Below are positions 48,590 through 60,766 of a stretch of DNA of 64,000 bases, in pieces. Under the pieces are notes generated by a model that was not told where the DNA came from, ran no database searches, and was given only the letters and a program-made list of their open reading frames with translations. Numbering within the stretch: the first letter of the stretch is position 1; every line of letters begins with the position of its first letter. This DNA comes from Pardosa pseudoannulata (Eukaryota > Arthropoda > Arachnida > Araneae > Lycosidae): contig CM063501.1 in assembly GCA_032207245.1 (NCBI GenBank), positions 62,316,793 through 62,380,792 of the forward strand, given 5' to 3'. A program made the translations under genes and the position numbers.

Positions 48590-49592
48590 AGATTAATATA
48601 AAAGGCTCGGGGAGTGAGTCTGAACTCCGGATCTACGAAATCGTAGTCCGGAAGTACAGAAACAATTTTGTTTGGAATACTATTAATGGTAGTAAAGAAT
48701 TTATCAGATATTTTTAGGAAATATTCTTTAATAGTTATTAAATTTAAATCCCGACGAAGCATATCATTACGAAGATAGCGCGGGGCCTTTACAATACGTC
48801 TGAGAATTTTGTTTTGCCATAGTTCCAGAATTTTTATGTTAGAGGGAAATACATATGACCATGCTGGCTCGACATAGCTTGCATAATCTCTAGATTAGAG
48901 GGCTCGGCTCAGAAAATCCAATTGACCTACCATCCTGAAGGTTCTGAAGTACTGCGAGGGGCTGTTTTGTATATAAAGAGTCTAACACTCAAATGGGGAG
49001 GTAGATTAAGAAACTGAGATCATGAAGATTCGTTATCAGAAGTTCTTCAAGTTACTGAATGTGCGGCTTCCAGGTACGCTGCCGATCAATAACGAAGCCC
49101 AAGCATTTTACTGTGTTCTCCCAGTTAAGGGATCATTATAGAAATAAAGCCTTGGCGGAGTCTTATATGAACTCGAAAAAATATAGCGTGACATTTGGAA
49201 GTATTTTCCATTTAAAAAGCTATGGTTCCAGAGCATTAAGATGATGTTGAATAAAGGCCGAAACAGAATTAATATGAAGATCCTGTGTGTATATGGCCGT
49301 GTAATCCGCTTACAGAGCAATATTTGTATAATCGGATTTTGGAATATCATTAATGTATAAATTAAAAAGAGTGGGGACAAGAAGAGAACTCTGTTTGACC
49401 CCATAGTAATACTGAGAGAGGAAAATTAGTTTTGGACATGGACCGTGAACTGACGATTGCTAAAATAATTGTGTATAAGATGTATGTATCCTAGCTTTAG
49501 GAAACTGGAGATGAATTAGCTTGAAAATGAGTCCTTCGTGCGTGATACCGTCAAAGACCTTAGCAATGTCTAAAAAGAAGTCGATTTCATGC
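48590..49592 (-). pseudogene. jockey-like non-LTR retrotransposon reverse transcriptase, decayed
   Basis: Minus-strand reading from 49592 gives FFLDIAKVFD (the first RT Asp motif), then HEGLIFKLI, NRQFTVHVQN, a shifted-frame 'GVKQSSL...GP.LFNLYINDIPKS' block, and TNIALYADD-like coding, in which the catalytic motif is near 49307-49321 with a base change. A 'LP' and 'AVLQ' C-terminal region follows down to about 48600. Frameshifts and stops are many. The left part is cut off where repeat X begins at 49593. Clade from the motif order; a search would confirm. Confidence 0.7.
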
Positions 49593-49800
49593 AGTAGGGC
49601 GAATCTCAATTTATGACAATTCTGGCTTTAGTTTTAAACGGAAAGGCAGTTTATTGTTTGTCTATTGGCTGTTGTAAACCTGAAAATGAATGGGAAGGGC
49701 ATTATAGTAGTTTGTTAAGTTGCAACAAATTGCTCTATTTGGCATCAGATGGATATCGTTGCACAAGTTGCTGGGTTATCGAATTCTGTAATGGAGGAGG
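49593..49800 (+). repeat. dispersed repeat X, copy 3
   Basis: Starts 'gcagtagggcgaatctc' and encodes MTILALVLNGKAVYCLSIGC then CKPENEWEGHYSS. Longest copy of the three; it extends past 'gcaacaaattgc' at about 49733. Confidence 0.75.
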
Positions 49801-50040
49801 ATATTAATTACTGTAATACATATTTTAACATTATTTACGTGTAATTTACTTAACGATAACTTAATAACCTAAATTGTTCTAAACACTTTATAATTGTATG
49901 TAGGTATAAAAATTATAAAAAGTTTTTAAATATTTCTTAAAAAACACCTATCAAACACCGAATTTAAACCTCTCTTAAGTCCATGGTTTATATTATGAAT
50001 TAGAAAAAATGATATGGCAACATTCCTTTTGTTTTACTCT

Positions 50041-50219
50041 TCAGTGTTACGTTGTTTGGTGAGTGAGAGTCTTCCTTTTTAAGTATTTTTAGCCTTTTTA
50101 TTACTTTTTTTAAATAGAGAACGGATTCTTTTAAAATTCATAAATGTATAATTAAGCCTTTGTTTCACACAAGTAGGGTTCCTCCCGATTCAAGCGGGGG
50201 ATCCGTTGTGTAGCCTTCT
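50041..50219 (+). other. SNIP1: possible SNIP1 first exon and transcription start
   Basis: A TCAGTG initiator-like motif at 50041 is followed by two potential donors, GTGAGT at 50059 and GTAAGT at 50220 (tct|gtaagtatg). The block is GC-richer than its flanks near 50160-50215. Its position suits a non-coding first exon, but nothing proves it. Confidence 0.3.
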
Positions 50220-51301
50220 GTAAGTATGTAAACAACAATATTTTCTACTGCATGTGCTCTATTTTCTTTTTTAATATTTGAATTGTTGTTCTTATCTTCC
50301 AGCAATACCTGTATGCTAGTCCAATTCATATCTAGTTAATTAAACAGGATTAAAAGCTCTTATTTTTAATAAATTTCAAAATATAAATGAAACAATTCTT
50401 GGGTAATAGTATTGCATGTTGTCATGCTTCAGATAAATTTCAGCTGTTGTTTCTCATTGTTTAATACTACTTCGTAAAATTATTATTTTAAACTTAGATA
50501 TAAGTAAGTATTTCTTTTTTTGGTGGAAAAGTATATATCGATTTGTATTTTTAAATGGAATACGGTTTTTACATACCAACGTATTATATGCATACTTTAG
50601 ATTTCTGAGAAAATAAATTATTTGTGGATTTCTCTGTTGTTAGTTTTACAGATGTGCATAATAGGCACAAACAACATTAATAAGCCATGCCTAACGTTCG
50701 TTAAAAATACTAAACTTTTGTTTCTAATTATAGTTTCAAATTATGAAATGTTGTTTAAATCAAGTTGTTTCATATGGTTTAAAGAACTAATATTGAAGTT
50801 TTTAAGAAATAAAAACTAGATTAAGCAATTGTTTTGTTTTAATGTTTATCTTTTAAAATGGAATTGTTATTAGTTATCATTAAGAATGAACTCCATGTGT
50901 CATTTTTTTAAATCACTTTCAGCATTGACTTTTAATATATGTGCATAATTATTAAAATCACTGCATATAAAAAAAATTTAATCTTTCTCAGTTGTGATAT
51001 GGCCAACTTTCTTAGATAGTTAAATTTACAATATAATTATTATATGTTTTAAAAAATGATTTCTTTGTTATGTGGTTGAAAGGCTATGAATTACTTAAGT
51101 TTAAGGTGTCTTTTATGATTCACAGTAATCATAAAGATATAGTTCCTATTCTTAATAATTCTTATTTCTATTGGAGAAAATAATTTAATAATCTATAAAC
51201 CTATTAACCAAAAAAGTGTTTGAAAGTTTGGTAAAATGTTTAACTCCTTTCTTGATATATTCGACCTGCTTTTCTTATTTTTGCTTTGTTTGCTATCAAC
51301 T

Positions 51302-51303
<2 letters not shown>

Positions 51304-51341
<38 letters not shown>
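51304..51341. repeat. poly-T run of 38 bases
   Basis: Long homopolymer in the proposed first SNIP1 intron. It may be an assembly-sensitive site. Confidence 0.95.
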
Positions 51342-51698
51342 CGCCAATAAATATGTATCATATATGTTAAGATCTGATTCTTTTTCTTTTAATCCTAATA
51401 TATTTTATATCAAAGCAGAATTAAGGGTATATTGAATATGCATTTTATTCAACTTTGATATAAACTATTATATGCATTATTAATGATATTTTTGTAAGTT
51501 TAGAAATTAATAATAATCATTGCAGTTTAAGTAAATAAAAATAGCAAAGATTTTTAAAAATTGATAAATTTTAATGCTTGATATTAAGTGAAAGGTTTTG
51601 ATTATTTATTTTACTTATCTATGTTATTAAAACTAATGAAAATTCTAATTATCTAATTACTCTAAACAGTTTCAATAATGTATTTTTATATTTTACAG

Positions 51699-51775
51699 CT
51701 GCTGAGAATGATGCTGGTACCATTAAAATCATGTTTGATATAAATTTATAAAAGATTGACATGTTTATTTAAATG
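51699..51775 (+). other. SNIP1: probable SNIP1 5' UTR exon
   Basis: Bounded by a good acceptor (tatttttatattttacag, AG at 51697-51698) and a strong donor (atg|gtgagtaat at 51776). 77 bp with stops in every frame, so it is non-coding. It contains several upstream ATGs, for example 51708-51743 and 51731-51751, and an ATG at its very end (51773). Assignment to SNIP1 rests on position and splice signals only. Confidence 0.5.
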
Positions 51776-52169
51776 GTGAGTAATATTGTTCTATATAGTA
51801 ATTTGTAACCGATTTATTTTTAATATTTGATTTTTCATCTTTATGTTTTCTTTTGTTTTACTTCACTTTTTATTTTAATTAAATTTTAAAACTAGATTCA
51901 TGTATGTAATATATCAAACTTATTTCACTTCACTTCAATATATATCTTTAAAAACCTCCTCCTCTCTCCCATTCTAATTCCTTAAAATCTATTTTCCCAG
52001 TCATAAAATGTCTTAATCAAAGAAGCGTCCTTAACTTAAAATTCTTCCAATACATTTCCCAAAGTTTTCTGTGTAATTGATGTAAACTTTCTATCTGTTC
52101 AACAAATTTCCCAGCTATCGCCGGCAATTGCCTCAGTTTTTCCTCCAATCTAACAGTTAAGTTTGCTGA

Positions 52170-52300
52170 TTAAGTTTCTTGTCCCTTGGGGTTCCTAATA
52201 TGCTCCATGAAAACATTGCCCACACCAAAATACCCCTGCCACCACTTGTCTCCATCCAGCTGTGCATCTGGTTTTCTTTGGAAATCTGTTTATTTGACCA
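52170..52300 (-). pseudogene. Tc1-like transposase fragment
   Basis: Minus-strand reading contains GYFGVGNVFMEHI, which resembles the G(G)xxVWGxF block, and aligns at the DNA level with 53340-53420 (aaaacatt.cc..acc). Only this block survives. Confidence 0.5.
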
Positions 52301-52356
52301 TCTACATATTAAATAGCTCTCTAAACTAATCTTTGAAAAGGAATATTCAACATCTA

Positions 52357-52358
52357 TC

Positions 52359-52383
<25 letters not shown>
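52357..52383. repeat. (TA)n microsatellite
   Basis: Uninterrupted TA units within the SNIP1 intron. Confidence 0.9.
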
Positions 52384-52389
<6 letters not shown>

Positions 52390-52989
52390 AACATTGTATA
52401 GTTTAAACATGGTTCAAGGAGTTATTTATGAACAGTAAGAGCATACATAATAATTTTCCTTAGATTTCAAATCCTTTCCACTAAATTTACTCTACACGAG
52501 AACGATTTGTACTGATTTTCAGTTTTGTTTCCTTTTTAGTATTTACTGATAATTGGCATTTATCTAAGAAATCTAAATGTTCATTCCTTTATTTATAAAG
52601 TACCTAACATTTATCCTAAACTAGTTTGCAAAACTGGCTTCCAGTAGAAATATCATTAATTTTTATATTAAGTTATTTTGGGGAATATTTGAAAATAGCT
52701 TTTATTAAAACCATAAAAATTTGCTGTAAGAGGTAAAAATAAAGTAAGCTAAATAAAGCTATTTATAATCTTCCTTCTAAATAAAACTAAAGTCCAGTGT
52801 GTTTTTTTTTAATTAATAAATAACATTTAAGAGAAAATCACTTCTCTATGTGAAGGGGAAAAAAAGTATGTACCTTTTATAAAATACCCTAAAATTAAAC
52901 TCTAAAAGCTTATATATGAATATTATATAGAGATCATAAGAAAAAACATTAAAACTATTCTACAATGTAAATTTTTACAACTCTTCATC

Positions 52990-53985
52990 TACACTGTTCA
53001 GGCACTTTAATGTGCCCACTTGTCAAAATCCAAAATAACCACCTTTTGCAGAGGAGACCACTGCTAAACATGCAGGAAGAGAGTTAGGTTCCTGAAGGTG
53101 TTCACTGGGTTGTTGAACATGTCAACTCCAGTGTTGTGGCAGACTGCACTAGGTTACATGGGTGAGGATCCATGGTGTAAACAACCTGATTGAGGTAGTA
53201 CCAAAGATTCTCGATTAAGTTTAGGGAATTTGGTGGGAAAGGGAGTACAATATATTCATCCTTCGACACATACACTGCAAGCTTTATGACACACCACATT
53301 GTCTTGCTGGTAGATGCATACTTGTGTTGATCCATCGTGCCATTGTGAAGAGTGAACCCACAGAATACAACGAAAACATTACCTAGACCGTAATGTGCCC
53401 TCCTCCAGCTTGGATCCTTACAGCAATTGTTGCAATGTGTTTGTTTTCAGGTATTTGACTCCATATATGCCAATGTGCCCCTGTCTGATGGAACATAAAA
53501 TGTGATTTATCAGAAAAAGCGACCTGTCTCCACTCAGTGGAAGTTCTCCACTCCAAGTTTTGCAGAACTGGCATACAAATTCCAGCTTTTACAGCAAATG
53601 AACTGTCATATTGGAGGCATTCTTGGTAGCCCCTTGGTTCATCTGGGCAGTTAGTTGCATAACAGTTGCTCATGTATTTGCCTGAAAGCATATCTGCAGC
53701 CATCATTTACCTCCTATGCCCAGTGGTGCACCACATTTGTTACTTTGCTGATTTTTAGTTGTTCCATTTTGCCATGCCCAGTACACTTTTACTATGGCAA
53801 CCCACGAACAGTTAACAAATTTAGCAGTTTCAAAAATACTTTCACCCTCGACTCAAAAGCCAATGATCATTCCTCTTTGGATATCAGTTAAAATTACTCA
53901 GTTTCTGCATGACTGCAAGAACTGAAATGTTTTCTGAATGTCTCCAACACACTTTATCTACCATATTTGCTGATGACATGTGCCT
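52990..53985 (-). pseudogene. Tc1-like transposase relic inside a SNIP1 intron
   Basis: Read on the minus strand. N-terminal helix-turn-helix block from about 53890 (GMIIGF..EGESI.ETAKFVN in shifting frames). Then 53706-53383 with WRQVAFSDKSHFMFH, where the Asp of FSD is the first catalytic residue, and AGGGHITVWGN. Then 53335-53102 with LPFPPNSLNLIENLWYYLNQ, where Glu of IENLW is the last catalytic residue of the DD34E type. Frameshifts separate the blocks and the second Asp region is eroded. The insertion is antisense to SNIP1. Confidence 0.85.
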
Positions 53986-54220
53986 TCTACAATTGGTTAT
54001 TTAATTTTGATGCCATGAGTAGGCAGTGGTCACTGGATTGTATATTTGTACAAAGAATAAATTAGTACAAAGAATTATTCATTTACCAGTGAACTCAATT
54101 TTGACAAAATAATTCATCTTTTAGTAAAACCTGTCTATTTAAAAGCAAAGTCTGGTTTCTTTAGTGTCAGTAGAATAATGATTGGATATTTTTCTTATTG
54201 ATTTTTTCTTTTTTTTCTTT

Positions 54221-54241
54221 TAGTTTTTATGAAAGTTAATT
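54221..54241 (+). promoter_or_regulatory. SNIP1: acceptor and short leader before SNIP1 ATG with overlapping uORF
   Basis: A pyrimidine tract ending in TAG (54221-54223) opens the exon 18 bases before the SNIP1 ATG. An out-of-frame ATG at 54229 begins a 13-codon uORF that runs to TAA at 54268-54270 and overlaps the true start, a layout that would lower translation if scanning ribosomes use it. Confidence 0.65.
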
Positions 54242-57200
54242 ATGAAGGACAGTACAATGTCAAGTTATAAGCATGTTTTGAAGGAGAGACATAGAGAAAG
54301 TGTTGACGACGAGAGAAGAAGAAGAGATAAAGATCGAAACAGCAATGTAAAAGATTCATATTCAAGAAAGAGATCTCATTCACCCCATCGTAGCACTCAT
54401 CACAAGAAATCCCCATTAAAATCAAAAGCAGACCACAATAATTCAGATCAACACAGAAGTCGGAAACATCATCACGAAAGTGATATTGAAGAATTATCAA
54501 GACAAAAAAGGAAACTAGAATCTGAATTACGTGCATTGGATTTAGAAGAAGCTGCTGAAAAAGAAGCTGAAAACAAAAAAGCGCGCAGGTAACCCAATTA
54601 TTAAAATATTTAAAATGTATATTTTGATGTGCTATAAAATATCAATGAAATCACTGACATTTGTTTGTTAATTATATATTTGTTCACTTATGCATTCTTG
54701 AACAAAATGTATTTACTTTCAAACTAAATTAACACTAGAGGCAGGTCTGATCATTTTGTCTGCAAATGAATTTCAAACGTTCATATTTATCTTATGTATT
54801 CTAAAATTTCCTGTCTTCTCATTAACTTTTTAACTACCCATAAAGAACATACAGATAAAAAATTACTTTTACTAATTATTATTAAAAAGTTATAAGCATG
54901 TATATATAGATAGACATTCATTCATTTTAACGGTTCAGCAAATGTCTCATCATATGTTAAGCTTTACTATTTTTAGTACTTACTGGAATTGTATAAACAA
55001 AAATTTGAAAACCCACCTTAGCTTTTATTACTGGAAGTGTTTTAATAAACAATTTGTGGTCTACAACATGGGGGTGTAAACTTTTTTCACATAACAAGGC
55101 TCAAGATATCTTCAAAGAAATCACTAGTGGTTTGAATTTAACAAAATCGAAACACTTCAGTTAAATTAGTATTAGGATCAGAAATTCAAAACATGCTTAT
55201 TGAAAATTGTTTACTTTCTTATAAAGCAAGTGAAAACATGATAGCAGATGAGTAACTATTTCCTTGTAAATCATTTTGCTAATTTACACAATGTATGTCT
55301 CAAGAACTGGATAAATTCAGGGTCAAATTTTGTCTTGTAAACTGTCAATATGTCAAAATATTTATTAATAGGTTTTCAATAATTTGAAAAAAAAATTTTT
55401 TTGAAACACACCCATTGATAATGATGATGTAGGATATGCAATATGCCACTTGACAGCACTATTTCATAATATTTGTACAATTCATCTGTTAATTTTTTAC
55501 ATCCCTATCCTAAATTAGAAAACAAACAATGTAAAATTGATTGTCACAATGAACTCAAAGTATTAAACATACATTTTATAGAGACTGAAAAAAGGAGATA
55601 AACTATATTGTAAAATTTGTTTTAAAGTAATTATTAGATTTGATGTTGATTTAAATCTGAGCAAATCAGAGAAATATCTTTTGCATAGTGTAGTTTATTT
55701 TTAGTGCATTTTATTAACCATAGAATTATGTTTGTAGTGTACTTTCATAAGCTTAAATAAATTAAGGAAAAGTGGAACTGAAATTTAATAACTGTTTAAT
55801 TAAACATATAGTGAGGAATGTGGTTTGGGGTCATTTTAATTGCTTTGTCTCCCTAGGTAAACAGAAATAATTGTCTTTCTAGTGTTAAGTAAAAAAAATG
55901 AATAAAAAAGTGACTATTGTTTTAGTTATACAAAGGCTGTATTTTTAACCAGAGTTCAGGAAGATCAGCTTTTTTTTAATAACATGTAACTTATGAAAAA
56001 TTCACATGAATCTTGTAATGTGAAAATGATTCTAAACTTTTATATACAGTATATTTCTGAATATAAGCCAAGGGTACAATTTTCCTTCAAAAATTTACCC
56101 AAAGTTCAAAACCCATATATAGGCCAAAGGGAGAAAAAAAAACACAATTTCTAGAACGTTCAAATATGTTGCTGAGCAGGCAAAGCAGGGGAAATATTTT
56201 TTTAATCAGTTTGCTTTAAATTAAAATGTTATACGAACACTTCTCAAATCTTTTTCGACACAGCTTCCAATTTAAATATTGTGAGGATAGAGGATAGGTC
56301 GCACTATCGAGATAAATACAAGGGCATCTCTTAATATATTTCAAAAGTGACTAGGATGAACAACTTACATTTTAAATTTTAATTAACTTTATGCATCTAG
56401 TTAATTTCATAATTTATTCTAACTTATATGCTGTCACGGAGCTATTGATAAATTGACAAGCATAGCATTTTTTAAAGCTTATATTGTTTAAATTTAAGAA
56501 AAAGTTATCTCTATATAGGGTGAACGGCACTGAAAATTAAAAATCGTTATCATCTAAGTAAAAATACCATTGGTTATATGGTCGAGTACCGCAATTATCA
56601 AACATGTATAATACTATATTGATTTTTTAACAGGACTTTTAATTTTTAAAACATCACTTATCAGTGTTTAAATAAATGATTATGGTTAATTTAGTGAAAT
56701 CATATAAATATCTTGTTTTTGTTAATATAATAGGAACCTTAACTTTATTCAGTATATTAGCATTTGATAGAGGAATATTAAGGCAAACTACTGTAATTAA
56801 AATTTTATATCAAATTGCATAATTAATTTTCTTTAAGCTTAGAAAGAAACTAAAAGTTTAGATTGAGTTTGTTCTATTCAAGAGAAACATTTTAATAATA
56901 TTGACTAATTTTGTATCTTTTATTTTATTTATTTATTTATTTTTTTTTTTTGGCAACAAAATTTTAAATATAAAACATTAATACAATTTTAAGAGCCCTT
57001 TTATTTAATGTTTAGTTGTACAGTTTTATATTTTCTTTTCTTTGGAAAATAAATAGAATGAGCTATATATGTATATATTCTGCTTATAGATTTCTAACAG
57101 ACTTCTTAGTATAGTATATTATTCTTATATTTCTTAGTATATATCTTAAGTTCAGATTTAAGCTTCTCTTGTACTAGTTTACCAATTGTTTTAATTTTTT

Positions 57201-57931
57201 TTAGGGACAAGTCAAAACACAAAGAAATAAAGCTTGAAAAAGATGTACCTGAAACCAAACCTAAGCCAGTTTCAAATAACAGTGATGATGATAGGAAATC
57301 CTTTAAAAATAAAACACAGAATGTTACTGTAAAAGTAGAACAAGACAAACACAAAGGCCATGGTACTAAATCTGGGAATGAAAAGAATTGGGGGAAACCA
57401 AAAGAAGAGCCCAAAAATGTGGACAAAGAAAAACCAAATTTTGAAGTATCTGGAAAACTTGCTGAAGAAACCAATACATATAATGGAGTTGTAATTAAAT
57501 ATAATGAACCAGCCGAAGCTCGCAAACCCAAAAGAAAATGGCGGCTTTATCCATTTAAAGGTGACTCTCATTTACCATATATACCAATTCATCGACAAAG
57601 TGCATATCTGTTTGGCCGAACAAGACTCATTGCTGATATTCCCATTGATCATCCATCATGTTCAAAACAACATGCTGTGCTACAATATAGACTTGTTCCT
57701 TATAAAAGAGATGATGGCACAACTGGTAGACGTGTAAGGCCTTACATCATTGATTTAGAATCATCTAATGGAACTTTTGTGAATAATAAAAAAATTGACC
57801 CTCGTTGTTATGTAGAGATTATGGAGAAAGATGTTATCAAATTTGGATACAGTTCTCGTGAATATGTTTTACTTCATGAAGAATCTAAAAATGAGGAGGA
57901 GGATGATGATGTATTGGAAGTGTCTGACTGA
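54242..57931 (+). CDS. SNIP1: SNIP1, FHA-domain Smad nuclear-interacting protein 1
   Basis: Two coding exons, 54242-54588 and 57205-57931, joined at GCGCAG|GTAACC and TTTTTTTAG|GGACAAG, encode 357 residues; the split codon is Arg116. Human SNIP1 is about 396. Residues 1-115 are Arg/Ser/His/Lys-rich with nuclear localisation character and end in a coiled-coil-like Glu/Lys stretch. A Lys/Asp-rich linker follows. The FHA domain spans about 248-335, with Gly253-Arg254 (FGRTR), Ser269 and His272 (SCSKQH) and Asn304-Gly305 (SSNGTF), the phosphothreonine-binding set, all present. The tail is acidic. SNIP1 is nuclear, restrains Smad/CBP-p300 and NF-kB signalling, and is the counterpart of yeast Pml1 in the spliceosomal RES complex. 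An in-frame start at 54242 follows a 3' splice site at 54221-54223, so 5' UTR exons lie upstream. Confidence 0.95.
54589..57204 (+). other. SNIP1: SNIP1 coding intron
   Basis: 2616 bp, GT-AG. Contains 'tacagtatatttctgaatataagccaag' (about 56045), a phrase typical of a transposon end, and 'ggttatatggtcgagtaccgc' at about 56574, which resembles the inverted-repeat ends of the MITE at 59551-60305. Otherwise nothing recognised. Confidence 0.85.
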
Positions 57932-58026
57932 TATGCTTAAAAATTCATAAATTTATCTTTAACATGATTGAAATGTGTTTATTTCTCAAGCATTTTCTTT
58001 TTTGTAATGTGTAAAGACTTAGTGAA

Positions 58027-58032
58027 AATAAA
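58027..58032 (+). terminator. SNIP1: SNIP1 polyadenylation signal
   Basis: AATAAA about 95 bases after the TGA at 57929-57931, giving a short 3' UTR. Confidence 0.65.
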
Positions 58033-58059
58033 AATTTCTTTTCCATTAATTTCATAGTT

Positions 58060-59061
58060 TTTTGTTTCTGCATATATATAAAGAAGTTACGTAAACCAGA
58101 ATTTTTTTGTCAATTTAAAGTGTATTAGTATTCAATATAATGAGTGTTTCATTGAGAATTTATATTCCTGTCTTGCATAGTAATCTGTGGTATTATTTTT
58201 TAACAGTCTGACACCAGTAAGATATTACTAAAACAGTATTAGTCTAATAACAGACGAGCATATTCCTTATGTAAAACACCTATTTTGTTCTTTTTGTGTA
58301 TATTGGGTCCTTCTTGACACAGTTCCATTAAGGTCCAAAGTTTCTGGGTTTGCCTTTTTTCATTTATATTAATCAGAGCAGCAGAAAAATCACTTTTAAA
58401 ACTTGTCACACCTTAAAATGTGCCTAGCATGACACATTGGGTTAGATTAATATCCCTTATATCTAAAAATAATATCCTTTAAATTTTATAAAAACCTTGA
58501 AATTGATATAACAAAAGACCTAAACTATAATCCAGATTATTCTGCAAATAAAAGGTTAATGGTTTTTATTGCAAAATCTTTTTTAGTTGTTCTAGTCTTT
58601 TAAAGATCTTCAAATAAGATGTGGGAAACAATCCAGTACTCTCTTAAATTATTAATTCCATTTTTTCACAAAAAAAATCAGATTTGTTAAATTAAGTGAT
58701 TTAAATATCCTGATCAAAGTCCAATGTGTTATCTTTTTGCTAGATTTTTTTTTTTCAAATAGCCTATTTTGGCCAGAAAAGAGGAGGGGGGTTGACAGTT
58801 ATTAAATGCTAAGACATATTGCCATACTTTTTAGTGATTTACATCTTGATACCTTTCTCTAAGTTTTTTAAAAAAAATTTCTCTGTTAAGTTATTCATAT
58901 TTTCCATAATTCGACACTGTAAGTGTCTAGGTTACTGAAAGCTCAACTATGAAATACAAGAGACAGAAAATTTAAGATCTTGAAACTTAATTTTTTTTTA
59001 AATGTTTGATGAGCAGCAGCACAATGGAAATATCAGATTAAAATGTATGCAAAATGTTAAT
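58060..59061. other. convergent intergenic region
   Basis: Space between the 3' ends of SNIP1 and the inferred minus-strand gene. Probably holds the latter's 3' UTR; a minus-strand AATAAA-like signal (plus TTTATT) lies at about 58564-58569. Nothing else recognised. Confidence 0.4.
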
Positions 59062-59148
59062 CTAAAATAAGTTAAATTCACAATCAGTTAGTGCTGAATA
59101 AGTTTCTTCCATCAGATCACATTCATGCATGTTCCCAAAATTTAAAAC
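59062..59148 (-). CDS. candidate last coding exon of an unidentified minus-strand gene
   Basis: After an acceptor (cactatttttag) the exon reads GTT TTA AAT ... and stays open for 28 codons: VLNFGNMHECDLMEETYSAL then TDCEFNLF, ending in TAG at 59062-59064. It starts in phase 0, which fits the exon at 60767-60820. The peptide is acidic and unlike AT-rich noise. See the next exon for the combined reading. Confidence 0.5.
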   Translation of the reverse strand, partial: VLNFGNMHECDLMEETYSALTDCEFNLF

Positions 59149-59550
59149 CTAAAAATAGTGAATTTTGCCATGTAGGTAGAATCTTCCTTCCCCATTTTGA
59201 CGGATAAAACATTTAGAAAATCTTACTCTTCCATGAGCTGCTTTATTTATGAATTATTTGAATTTTGTGTTTATGGCAGATAATTTAGCTGAAAAAAACT
59301 TTTCATAACAGATTAACTGAATACTCTGAAAATACAATGCCTTAATTGTAACTTGTAATAAAAAGAATCTGATTAAACTCATGGATGATGAAATGATGAG
59401 CTTTTAGTTACTGGTTAACAGCTATAACACTGCATTTTTATTATCACAATGAAAATTATAAAGTATCTTTAGTCGACAGGTCTATCAAAGTGAATTTGAC
59501 AAACAATACTAGAAAAAGATTTCTGAAACTTAGTAATCTAAAATATGAAT

Positions 59551-60305
59551 ACAGTCTGTATCGGTTATATGGTCAGCTCAGCGGACCAGAAAAATCAGAC
59601 CATATATGCCGAACAACAAAATTGTGCCTATACCAGCCATTTTTAATCCATAACAGAAAAACCTTATACACATTCCCATAAGGTAACAAGCAGTGAAGTT
59701 TTCTTTCTATATCACCGATTTCAACACTTGAGGACCAAAGTTTGGCAGCTAAAATGTTGTTTAATGTCATCCGGGTAATCGAATTTGCTTTGGCAGAGGC
59801 AGCCTTTGAAAATTAGATTTTTAAAATTTTTCAATCAATTCACTTTTGGCAACAAATGATAAATTTTTTTTTTTTTTTTCAAAGCCATAATTAAAAAATA
59901 GACGTTCTTATTCGTGATGTATGATCCAAATGTAACAAAATTTTTCTTTATTTGTTTTATCTCAATTTCAACTTAAACAGGTAGCGATTTCTTTAACCAA
60001 TAAACAGACAGATATTTACCTCTTGTCAGGAGGCAAGAGAACTGAGAGAGGTGAGAAACACTGACAATGAGTCTACACAAACAAAAAGGGGGAAAGGAAG
60101 GGAAATAAAGGCTTGAACTCAGGTCCTCTCCAATTTCGCACTAACTTCTCAAAAAACAACAACGGAAACTCGTTAAAAATATGAAACTGATCATATAACC
60201 GGTAACAAGAAGAAAAAAAAAAAGGACTGTATAAACGTTGGATTTTGACACGTTTCCTATTAAGTTAGAAGGGACTTGACTGACCATATAGCCGGTACTG
60301 ACTGT
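59551..60305. mobile_element. Tigger-type MITE in an intron
   Basis: Inverted termini acagtctgtatcggttatat (59551) and, from the right, acagtcagtaccggctatat (ending 60305) continue into 'ggtcag' on both sides: 26 bp with three mismatches. CAGT(C) ends preceded by TA on the left suit the pogo/Tigger group; the right TA is changed. Extra related motifs lie inside, cagaccatatatgccga at about 59597 and gatcatataaccggt at about 60188. About 755 bp with no transposase. Confidence 0.65.
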
Positions 60306-60766
60306 GTTAACATTTTTGTAACTCTAGTGAAAATAAAGCCTCTATTTCCAGACATAACCATTAATAACCTCAAATTTATATATCAAAACTGGCAAATGCA
60401 TGACCTTCTAAGTTCATCTCACTTACATCCAAATTCTATTCTCCAATATACACTATGCTATATGCCTAACTGTCAAAACTAAGTTCTAATAGCTGGGTTG
60501 CACAATTTAGTAAAAGAATAATTATTAAACACCTTTATAAATTCACTGTATAGTCCCAGTAGTAATTCATAAGTGGCATTATTTGAACAATAAGTATGTA
60601 TTTCAGATAATATGGTATCATTATATAACTTACTTTTTTCCAAATTAGAAATAAAATATATAATCTGGTATATGCAGTTAAAAATTTACATAACCTAAAA
60701 ATGGATTGCAGTAACTGTCTCTCCCTCTTAAAAAAAAAATAAATTCTGTTGATACATCTAAATTAC

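Noticed and set aside
54240..54536. 98-codon minus-strand frame
   Set aside because: Shadow of the SNIP1 coding exon.
57106..57571. Minus-strand frames of 141 and 99 codons, hydrophobic
   Set aside because: Shadows of the SNIP1 second coding exon.
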